Assembly: GCA_036897095.1 (NCBI GenBank) | Contig: JAYMSP010001907.1 | Coordinates: forward strand, 1-27,804 | Source of the DNA: Plantago elongata | Taxonomy: Eukaryota; Streptophyta; Magnoliopsida; Lamiales; Plantaginaceae | Length of the DNA: 27,804 bases | Direction: 5' to 3' | Part shown: piece by piece, positions 11,274 through 20,732 of the stretch | Position numbering within the stretch: position 1 is the first letter of the stretch | How the letters are laid out: each line of letters starts with the position of its first letter | Notes under the pieces: model-generated | Databases searched by the model: none | The model's input: the letters and a program-made list of their open reading frames with translations, nothing else | Told to the model about the DNA's origin: nothing | Position numbers and translations under genes: made by a program

Positions 11274-11528
11274 CATGGGCGGAGCAATGTTGTAACAAGG
11301 TAAAGCACTTGCACTACCCTTTATTTCTTTTCTAGTGTATTTTTTATTAACATGCTATACAATATGTATTGGTGGTATAATATTGACAAAATTACAAAAA
11401 ATATTTATATTTACATTTTTCTTGCATATTATCTTTTTTCAATTATAAAAAATCCTCACTTTTAACAAAATAAATTTTCAAATTTACATATGCGCTCTAG
11501 TCGATTTGTATTTCTGGTTCCGCCCCTG
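11274..11528. mobile_element. Non-autonomous hAT-type MITE, 255 bp
   Basis: Ends read CATGGGCGGAGC and, inverted, CAGGGGCGGAAC, matching plant hAT termini. The flanking octamers AATAAATT (11266-11273) and TATAAATC (11529-11536) agree at 6 of 8 positions, as expected for an aged 8-bp hAT target duplication. The interior is AT-rich and has no transposase. It sits about 180 bases upstream of the eIF(iso)4G TATA-like element. Confidence 0.65.
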
Positions 11529-11649
11529 TATAAATCTATGCATCAACCGCTTTATAACTCTAGCGGTGTCGGGGTTCGAACTCTACACGTTTGTTATATA
11601 ATTAAGTTGTGTAAGGGTATTTAAGATTATTTGATTGGTTAAGATTGTT

Positions 11650-12720
11650 ATTTCTCATAGTGATGCTCCAATGCTCAAACTAATCATTTCGAGGAATAGA
11701 GAAACAACGTGATACTTCATCTGGAGAAATTTGATTAGGGATGGTCGAATCAATATCACACAACGCAGAGACACCTCCTTTCAAATGGAAAATATTACAA
11801 TAACAAAGAAAGTGAGGAGGAGGAGGATGAAGCAATCAAGGTTAATAGAATCTATGGAAATAAGGTTGTCGAGTAGTTCGTGTTAAAGTCATCAAGCTGA
11901 AGTCTAGAGAACTCTAGACTATTGGAGAAGTAAACAATTTCAGGTTATAAATATCATCAGTAAAATTACACATACTTCATTTAATGCAAATTGTGAAAGT
12001 GTGTCAATGCAAAGAGGATTTGAATCTCACAGGGGATATTTGTATTTAATAGACATTAAGAAAGTGAAAATAATAGTTCGAGGCTTAAACCAATAATGGT
12101 CTCACACTCAAAACTTCTATTATAACCAAAGGATGCCTCAAATCAATCTTTTGGAGCTTCTTTCTCACATATAGATATGGTTAATTATGAGATACTACAA
12201 AGAGGGTACATGACTGTTGAAACATCACACAGTGACCCTATTGATAAATTCACCTTATGAAAAGAATGTTAATACTGAAACTTCTGAGGAATACCTTGGT
12301 TGTAAAACATATGAGAAACTATGTAAGTGTATAAATTTCAAAGAAGAAAAGCAAAAGAAAAGTTGAAAAAGCATATCGGCGCGAACTATCATTGATATAA
12401 ATACAACACAACCATGCCAGCTGAACACTAGTCCTCAACAAGTAAGAGGAATTCCGCTTGAAACTTTATACATAGTTGGACATTTAACTGGACATTTCAA
12501 GAAAATTGTCCTCAACTCCCAAAAAAAAGATTAGAAATAGTAAAAAGAGAAGAAATTTTTGAAAAACTCGAAAAGCTATGCTCATTACACAAAGGAATCA
12601 TATTCAACTGCATCTAATAAATGTTCTTGATATCGAATCTTCTCTAGACAATGAAGACGAAGATTCAAATGTTCCATAAACTTGTGTTCCTGTTAATATC
12701 GAATATAAAACACGGTGAAT
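11650..12720 (+). pseudogene. Decayed retroelement-like coding remnant, unclassified
   Basis: The stretch has long, partly open plus-strand segments interrupted by stops and frame shifts. An acidic Glu-rich patch is at about 11803-11835. Around 12470-12510 the series Gly-His-x2-Gly-His-Phe-Lys-Lys is followed, one frame shift later, by Cys-Pro, as in a ruined CCHC zinc knuckle of a gag or coat protein. No reverse transcriptase, integrase, LTR or primer-binding site is recognisable. Candidates are a copia/gypsy gag remnant or an old endogenous pararetrovirus fragment; the sequence does not decide between them. It is non-functional as read. Confidence 0.3.
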
Positions 12721-12924
12721 GATGGAGTATATTAAATGAGAAAGAAAAAGTTAAATTTGAAATAAATAAAAACCATAAGTCAAAAGTTGAGTTAGACAAA
12801 CGGAATAAACACAGAGTCACAATAAAAATTGTGCCCTGAGGGGTAAGAGAATCCCGAGTGCCAACTCCAAGGATAAGATTTTAGTTGTAGGAGACATCCC
12901 TGCAAATTGAGCAATTGCAATTGC

Positions 12925-12936
12925 ATGCTGTTCTGA
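12925..12936 (+). other. Minimal uORF (3 codons) upstream of IF-3
   Basis: An ATG at 12925 reads Met-Leu-Phe-stop and ends 30 bases before the IF-3 start codon. It matters only if transcription starts upstream of it, which I cannot establish. No clear TATA box is visible close by. Confidence 0.35.
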
Positions 12937-12966
12937 AACTCCATCAACACTACTTTCACTTCACTC

Positions 12967-15915
12967 ATGGCTGGTCTGGCCAGCACTTTCCATCATCCTC
13001 TCAAACCTCATCTCTTTAAACCCCTTATCTTCATCAATCCCCACACCTTCCCTTCCCATCACCTCCGACTTGCCACCACTCATTTCCCCTCCATCTCCAT
13101 CACTGTCTCCGCCCGCGGAGGAGGCGGTGGAGGAAACTCCCGGAGTAGTTTTGACTTCGATGAAGAAGATGCAGCTCTCGACATCGATTCCATCAGGTGG
13201 GTTTTTTCAAATATTGATAAACTTTCAATCTTTTTCTGTGTTTGCTTATTGGTTCTTGAAATTGTGTCTTGATTGGAAATTGTAGGTCAGATACAGTTAG
13301 GCTTATTGATGAGAAGCAGAATATGGTGAGTTCTTGATTAATTAAGTTATTCTAGTGTGATGCTCCTTTACTAGAGTTATTGTTATGTGCATTGGATTGT
13401 TTTTAAGTGTTTTCAAATGTGGCAGGTTGGGATAGTGCCCAAAGGTCAGGCTATTCAAATGGCTGAGGATGCAGAGCTTGATTTGGTATTGCTCGTTATA
13501 TACGTTGAAATGTTTGATTGCTTGACTAATTTAGTATGTTTTTTGGTTGTTGGTTATGAATCTTGGATATGGTTTTATCTGTAAATGCCTTGTTCAAATG
13601 GTATCTACTCCACTTTTTTGTGTGCCTAGTTATCTTGCCTTTGGACGACGTGTCTCACGAGATCAAGTTTATTTCTTCTGCAGGTGATATTATCTCCCGA
13701 AGCTGATCCTCCAGTTGTAAAAATAATGGATTACAAGTAAGTTTATCAACTACTTGGTTCTCTTACTAGTGGCTTCAACATTTCTGTTACATCTGCTTCT
13801 CCGTAACTCTGTGGGTTCCAACTCCCAAGTGCATCATCTTGCATTTTCTAAGATAGAAATGATTTTTCCTTTGGGTGCAATTAATCTTTAGACTAAAGAA
13901 GTGGCTTCAATGTATGTGGTTATATTTACTTATTAGTAACTTTGCTTCTTCCAACTCCCAAATGATAAAATATTGCATTATCTAACAACGATATGATTAT
14001 TCATTTGGGTGCAATTGATCTTTAACTTAACCTTGTTCTAGTTAATATGGGAATTTACTTTGTTGTAAGAAGTTGGTGAACTATGGGCAAAGGTATAGAG
14101 ACTTGAGATTGGGATTTGGATGAATTCTTGTTAATCGACTACACTATAGTCTGATTTTTAATGTCGAGAAACTCCCCTGAGAGTCCGGAAAGTACTGAGA
14201 GTTCTATACAAAACGATTCAGCCGCACAATTAATATACAATAATACACAATTTGTAAATATATAAAAATCTACAATTTACACACAACACCGCACAATTAA
14301 TATAGAATATCGCAGGATTCTCAGGACTCTCACAAAAACTTGGGACTTTCACAAATTTTTGTATTTAATGTCTGACCAAGCTTAGTTAAAGGAACTTGTA
14401 GACTCTGTTTGTAATTACTACTGTCTAATAACAACCAATTTGACTCTGTACATGCTTAATGGCTTGTGCAGTAAATATATATATGAGCAGCAGAAGAAAA
14501 AGAGAGATCAGCAGAAGAAAAGTTCTGGTGAACATCTCTTGCTACTTTTCTAGTACTTCCTTTAAAATGTATCTAGTACATAATGTCACTGACTTGTTAC
14601 TTTGATCTTAGGTAGCCGTATGGATCAGAAGGAACTGAAAATGGGGTAAGTTAACATGTCAGAACTCAGAAGGATTAGAAAAATCTCATCCTTTAGTAAA
14701 TTTGTTGAAGTTGGTGACTAATAATTGCACAGTAGTGATCTAAAATCCATAAATGTCAATTCATCAGTATTTTACACACTGCTTCAACTTTATCAACTCT
14801 TTACTCATCTCTCCTACGTGCGTACACACAGAAAAACTGCCTTGCTTGATCTGTTGTTTTGCCAATTTTCTAATATTTTCATATGGCAGTTACAATATAG
14901 ACGTACATGACTACTCAGTTCGTCTGCGAGCAGCCAAGAAGTTTTTGGGCGAGGGTGATAAGGTTGATTGAACTCCGCTGAGGGTGTTTCCGCTCCCTGT
15001 CAGATTTTTTTACTGTGCCAATTATTGATATATTAAAATATTTTTATGATGTGCAGGTCAAGATAATAGTAAACTTAAAGGGGCGAGAAAATCAGTTCAG
15101 AAATAATGCTATTGAGCTTATCAGAAGGTTTCAGACTGATGTGGGAGAGGTATATTCAATTGTTTCTTTTTTATCTTTCTAGCAACAAAAAGAAATATTG
15201 ATTTTCCCTGCTCTTTATGGAACATGTTTTGTTCTTCATTGATATTATTGGGAATTTGGGATACCATGTCCATGACCATGTTTCTCCAACAGAGTGAATT
15301 GGTAGTTCACAATGAGTAATGGGATGATAATAAACATGTCCTTTATTTTATGGATTCTGTTTTGCCAAATTTCTTATGTATGCCTTTGTACAATTTGATT
15401 TACCTGTGTTTGTTAGGTTGTTGGTTTCAAAATACCGACGAGTGTGGTTAGTTTTAACTTTTAATTTTGAGTTTTGAAACTTGGAATCATGCCTGTTGGG
15501 AGAGTTGAGAAAAGTAAATATGGTAATAGCATGTGGCAAGTGTGGAATCATGTTTGAAATGATTTAAAGAAGTTTTTAAATTTGAACGCATATATAATTT
15601 ACTCCCTCTGTCCCAGTTTCGTTGTCCCTTGACTTTTCATGGTCAACAGTTTCAAATTTGAGCTTGAATCACTTTTACAGCTCTGTTGAGGACTAGTTTT
15701 CAGGATTTAAAATCCTATTCATCTGTATAACCGGTCTCTCCTTTTTCCTTTTGTACTTGTTCTGCCAACAGCTTGCAGTTGAGGAGGCCAAAAATTTGAG
15801 GGACAGAAATATGTTTATAGTATTGGTACCAAACAAGGTTGTTGTACAGAAGTCCCAAGAACCACCCAACACAAAGGATACAAATGCAGCATCTGAAGTT
15901 TCAGCAGGTGTATGA
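12967..15915 (+). CDS. Chloroplast translation initiation factor IF-3, 9 exons, complete
   Basis: Bacterial-type IF-3 for plastid ribosomes; it binds the 30S subunit, prevents premature 50S joining and checks the start codon. Exons: 12967-13196, 13286-13325, 13426-13485, 13684-13736, 14472-14527, 14612-14645, 14890-14962, 15057-15149, 15772-15915. All junctions are GT-AG with phase kept, giving 260 residues. Residues 1 to about 48 are basic, rich in His/Pro/Ser and poor in acids, as in a chloroplast transit peptide; a Gly-run and an acidic patch follow. The IF-3 N-domain starts near SDTVRLIDEKQNM (78-90), a Lys/Gln-rich linker helix is at about 130-146, and the C-domain (YNIDVHDYSVRLRAA to VLVPNK) spans about 159-235. 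The short tail is Thr/Ala/Ser-rich. Arabidopsis homologues are SVR9 (At2g24060) and its paralogue At4g30690. It is head-to-head with eIF(iso)4G and tail-to-tail with the QWRF gene. Confidence 0.95.
15599..15670. mobile_element. One end of a Stowaway-like MITE in the last IF-3 intron
   Basis: TACTCCCTCTGTCCCAGTTT is a typical Stowaway terminus with the TA at its edge. The matching inverted end is not found within the following few hundred bases, so the copy is truncated. Confidence 0.5.
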
Positions 15916-16832
15916 GTGAGTTGAGTTATCCTTAATGAGTTATGACAAAAAATTATACGGCAGTGTTTGCTTATATCAATTTCTGCACCGGAAATCGTAC
16001 AAGACTGCATGTTCGTAGAGTGTAGATTTAGCATTAAACATGTGCAATAACTTGTCAAATTATGTGTGGAAAGCAGTGATCGTAAAAGTCTCTTGTGAAG
16101 TATCTAATCGTAAACACGGCAATATACATTAAGAATAGGATTCAGACTGGAAACTAGAACATGTATATGGTGGTGACTTTAGATTTCATAATCTCCTGGA
16201 AGCACATTTTTGTGTGTGCACATCAGTATCATCTTTCCCTCGCATGTTGAAGGTTTTATATTGCAAACTTCATTTGTTCTTAAATGCACCTTTTATTATT
16301 GGGTCTTCATCCCGTTAGAAGTTTTGTAAACGGGATGAAACCACATTAGAATCGAACCATTATTCCCTTAAAAGGCATCCGGGAGAAGGTAATCCTACTG
16401 AATCTCGAGAGAAGCCATGAGGTACAATGTGGTTATAAAGTTCAACACTTTCTGCTGAAGAACAAATGTCTACACAACACTACAGTATCAGAAACTACAA
16501 AGCAATATATAAATGCTCAACAAGTTGTACATACTACAGACTGGGAAATGAGAACAGCACCCATAAAAGCATGTTAAGCTTGACTGCATAATTGCTTCTC
16601 ATTTTCTTTTCTGAGATACAAGTCAAGAACTAGAGAAACATAAAAAATACTAGTCACAGATTGAAGCTAAGCCTGTAATATACATTAGGTACACTGTTAT
16701 GCTTAACCTGCAACTTGGTAGTAAATATAAAGCTTTGAAAGGAAGAAAATAATAAGGAAGATAGGAATATGAATATTAACCGAACATGGTTAGAGCACTG
16801 TAGCATTGAAAGTGCTCTCTATAAAATCTATG
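15916..16832. other. Convergent intergenic region (3' UTRs of IF-3 and QWRF genes)
   Basis: The space between the two stop codons has no coding frame of substance. It presumably holds both 3' UTRs. The only distinct structure is the perfect inverted repeat at 16306-16339. Confidence 0.5.
16306..16339. repeat. Perfect 11-bp inverted repeat with 12-base loop
   Basis: TTCATCCCGTT (16306-16316) and AACGGGATGAA (16329-16339) are exact reverse complements. Transcripts of either strand could form a hairpin. It lies roughly midway between two convergent genes. Confidence 0.8.
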
Positions 16833-18948
16833 TTAATGATTCTTCACCATAAGTTTGTTCATCTGCAGTAGTTGAGTCCTAAGGCTCTGCTCTTCCACCT
16901 GCATGAGTTTAAATTCCAAGCTCATCAACTACATTCTCAGGATCATAAAACTCATTGGATTTGCATTGATGCATCCAGAATTGAACTGTGAGCGAAATCT
17001 ACACTTTGGATTCACCTGCAATGCAGCTGCAGAACTCAAAAGTGATTCAAATTCATCAATCGCGGCTCTCTCCCGTGCTGCTACATTGGCAAGTTCAGAC
17101 AACAGAGAGCTCGCCCCCTCAACCTATATGATATACAATAACATACGAACCTTGAAAGAGATTCGTTTAAACAAGCACAAAACATGCCTATTTGAAACAG
17201 GTTTATGTCACAAGCAACTGTTAGATGTAAAATGAGAAACTTTTGTACCTGTGACACTATGGGATACAGTGTAGATCCCATTTTCTGTAAAACATCTAAG
17301 GCCGAGCGCATAGCTGCCTTAATTGTCTTGATGTCTCCCTGGAAACATAGTCAGTTCAAGTGATTTCCTTTGCAAAGTATTTTCAAAAGTTTGAGAATCA
17401 GGACTAAGTTCCTTGCATACCCTTGCCCCTCCGGTGAGTGGGATGTGGATGGTGCTAGTTTGTAAATCTTGAATCGCCCAGGTTAGTGAGGTAGTATGAT
17501 CCTTCTCAATGGAAGCCCATCTGTTGAGGCAGGTAACCTGAGAAAATTGTCCCAGGTCATCAGAAAGTTTAGTGGGAAATCATCAAGCAAGTCTGCCTCA
17601 TAAGAATAAGGGAATATACTTGACTGTTTAGAACTGAGTGAAGCATCAACTTCAGATTCAGTTGCTGGAAGCTGATTCTTTTCTCAATTACTGAGTCCCA
17701 CATATCCATGATTGTACTCCACAAACTGTACAACATTTTCTGTACAATCAAATGAATTAGGCACATAACAACATTGGAGACCAGCAAAAAAATAAAAAAT
17801 AAAATGACAAACATTTCAAGATCTCTTTGCTGTTAGTTAAGAGCAGCCTGGTGTAGTAGACTTGGTGACTAACCTTATGCAATATCAGTCGTTTTTATGA
17901 ATTCACTAAACCGAAACGACTGAAATATGATATAGACACCAGAAATGATTCAAACCTCTGCTTTGCGTTGTTGAGAACGCAGTACTCCATCGGTGTGGGC
18001 ATTTGCATACCGCCATTGCAAGTGTCTGTTGTACAAGAGGCGTAAATGATGGACGTCTTCGATGTGACTTGCAACTTTTTCCCCTTTCTTAATGTCTGCC
18101 ATAAAACTAAGAACAGAAGTTTGTGCTTGTCTAGATGGGCTGGATGATAGTGTACGGCGGGGACTGATCCCTCTAGAAACCCTAGGCGACAAGGGGCTCG
18201 ACACATGAATTGGCGTCGACAGAGCTCTAAGTGCAGACTTGGCTAATTGGATCCTATCTGCTGATGTTGAAGAGAGACACTTTTTCATCTGCAGCCAACC
18301 TTCATCTGATAATACATTTCCATTTTCCAAAGATAATCTCCTTACAGAAAGCATATTACTTCCTAACCGGTACAAAGATGAACTATCACTCGCCTTATCG
18401 GAGGACACAGATCCAGACTTTTTATTTAGCCATCGGTCCTCGTTTTCTAAGCGGGAATGTACGCCGTCAATAGGTTTAGAATTCTCTGACTGATGAACAT
18501 TCTTTCTCCCTCTAACTCGACTCTGTTTAGTGTCTCTTTTTCTCTGAGCTACATTTGGCGACGACCTCAGGGAACAATCAGTAGCATGAGAAGCTTGCCG
18601 TTCGACCTTACTTACAGGAACAGACAAGATATCAGACTGGAAAGCGACAGTTAGACTCCGCATCTTAGACGGCCCTAAAGATTCCGGTACCTTACTCCGT
18701 ATTACTTTCCGTCCCTCCAATAGATAATCTGCAGCAGTATCCTTGAATGGTGTTGATAGATCCTTCTTACGCATTGGTTTCATCGAATCAGTTGTTAGTC
18801 TCCTGGCATTTGATATAGGTACCCGTGACCTATGCCTGGAAGTAGTTTCTCCCTTTCTGTCCCCGTGAACTACTACATTCTTGTTGCAGTTTGCTAGAAA
18901 CAACGGTGGACTTGCCGTCTCCAAGTCTAAACCACAAACGTTATCCAT
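16833..18948 (-). CDS. QWRF4: QWRF-motif (DUF566) protein, AUG8/QWRF4-like, 6 exons
   Basis: Plant-specific microtubule-associated family; the member AUG8 is a subunit of augmin, which recruits gamma-tubulin to existing microtubules. Exons: 18948-17956, 17739-17620, 17537-17421, 17338-17249, 17111-17016 (or from 17125), 16898-16833. The start MDNVCGLDLETASPPL resembles family N-termini and replaces an upstream in-frame TTG. The basic N-half contains KMRSLTVAFQSD, and the motif (residues 311-314) reads QWRY within LLYNRHLQWRYANAHTD. The C-half, from KMLYSLWSTIMD to SLRTQLLQMNK, is the conserved helical DUF566 domain. At exon 5 the acceptor that would encode the family's VEG motif (exon start 17125) puts a stop in frame; an AG 14 bases further in (exon start 17111) keeps the frame. 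The product is about 494 residues, shorter than AUG8. The symbol rests on gene order; family certain, orthologue less so. Confidence 0.88.
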
Positions 18949-18980
18949 CAAAAGGATGGAAGCATTAGCTCCCTGTGCAT
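18948..18980 (-). other. uORF ending on the QWRF start codon (TGATG)
   Basis: On the minus strand an ATG at 18980 opens an 11-codon frame (MHRELMLPSF, stop), with a second in-frame ATG at 18965. Its TGA (18950-18948) shares one base with the main ATG (18948-18946). This is a stop-start overlap in the leader. It is only relevant if the mature leader includes it; a possible acceptor CACAG at about 18975 could remove the first ATG but not the second. Confidence 0.5.
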
Positions 18981-18984
18981 GTGC

Positions 18985-20732
18985 TATTATAAACAGTAAT
19001 CCAGTTGAGTGATGAAAGGCTGGCCTGAAAAAGAGATGTCCTTTTGTTAAACTCTGGCAGCTGAAAGTAAGTTAGCATATCAGAGATAGGAAAGAAAAGA
19101 ATAACGCGTGATGATGGGTTAAAGAAAGAAAAGCAAAAGTTACATATGCAACTCAGAACCAGAAGAAGAATAATTCTCAAATTTGATGATTTCAGTGAGT
19201 ACAGATTGAATTGAGTGGGAAATAAAAGCAATTATGAATGTAGTGTACATTACATATGGTAGGGATAAGAATAATTAACAGCTCTATTGCTTTTACTTTT
19301 CTTTTCTTGAGTTTATATATGTGCAGATTCCTTTTTCCCTGCTCTTTTGCTTTTGGTCCCCAAGTACATGAAAGCTTTTGTCCTTGTCACAAGAAGAGCA
19401 TGAAAGTTTATTGTGCTGGAGCTGCTGCATATGCTAAAACAACATACATTCAGTTACTAGCTGAGTAAGCATATATGTGCTTTATCGTATTGGACTGTTA
19501 CACGTTGTGTTAGGTTCCATACGTACAGCACAGAGCACCTGAGGACCCTGTCCTTAAGGTGCACTAATCCTATGGGGCATATAAGCTGCACAAGGTACCG
19601 TCTAAGAAGACGGTGAAATTCATTTGGTACAGCAAAGGCTCAATAAAACACAACAACCTTCTGAAACCCGATTCCTTAATCATGATGTTATAGTAACTGA
19701 AGTCGTCCATATATACACTTTGGCGCAAAACAAGAATTGAGAACAAGAGAGTAGAATACCTGTCAATTTTGCATTTTCAGAGACTTGGTTGATGATCACT
19801 TTCTTCATCATGCACCTGATAAAATTTTGTAAGGAGTGAAATTTTGAAAGTACAATGAATCAATGTTATTGACATATATACAGCAAAAGTAACACATAAC
19901 TGCTCTTTTCTCTCCCGCCATGTAATTAACTATGATACTTTTTGGTAGCTTTTGAAGATTGTTGTTAATGAACAGTATAATTGTGTTTTAATCATGCATT
20001 AGATATTTTAAGATGAAACTTTTACACTCTTGAGATATTTTTGAGTTAAGGTTTAGCTCCTTATTTTATTATTAGTTGAATCTTTACTGTTTTTGATATT
20101 TTTGGAATGAGGATCACGACAAGGTTGTTCTGTCAAACCAGAATACCAGATCAAGAAGTGTGTCAAACCTCTACCATGCCCATGACAGTGATTACTAATT
20201 GCAAGGTTCCGTTGTTTTTTTTTTTTTTTTTTTGAGTTTAAAGTTCCGACTCTTATTGGTTAGATTTCACGGGGTTTATAGGAGACCGTAAGCAATGTAG
20301 CTTAGAAGGGCACAACAGTGTTAGCTAGGCTAAGTAAAAAGATCAGGCCTGTTGCAAAATTGACTGATATTCTTGGTGGACTGTGTTTGTGAATTTTGGC
20401 AGTTTTAACTTAACCACTTTGAGGAGGACTCTTTTTGGGCCAAGGGTATTGACAATTTGACAGCAACCATTTTGGGCAGTGTCAAAAGGGGTTTCCTAAA
20501 CAAAATGGAATCTAAGTAGAAAAGATTCATACTACTAAAATCAGAACAAGAGGAAATAATCTGTCTTCTGATAACTGCCCAGAAAATGAGGTCTTGATTA
20601 TACTGAGTTCGAACAATGAATAAGATATAAATTTGATTGTTTATACATACAATTGCAGTATACATTAGCAGGTGATTCCATTTGAAACAACAAGATTACT
20701 ATAAAATTCACACTCAAAAACTATTCTTTCAT
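18985..20732. other. Intergenic and probable QWRF 5' leader region
   Basis: The part near the gene holds acceptor-like T-rich AG sites on the minus strand (for example TCTTTTTCAG at about 19025-19034), so a leader intron is possible. A T19 run is at 20215-20233. No recognisable gene, MITE or RNA was found in the rest; the two small frames at 19256-19468 and 20405-20665 have no family resemblance. The 3' UTR of the acyltransferase gene should occupy the last few hundred bases. Confidence 0.4.

Noticed and set aside
11560..11595. GGTTCGAACTC, like a tRNA or SINE B box (similar word near 24580)
   Set aside because: No A box at the right distance and no cloverleaf could be drawn at either place.
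19760..19815. Possible 56-base leader exon of the QWRF gene on the minus strand (AG before, GTATTC after; starts with two ATGs)
   Set aside because: Splice sites are plausible, but no homology or transcript evidence ties it to the gene, and the N-terminus at 18948 already matches the family.
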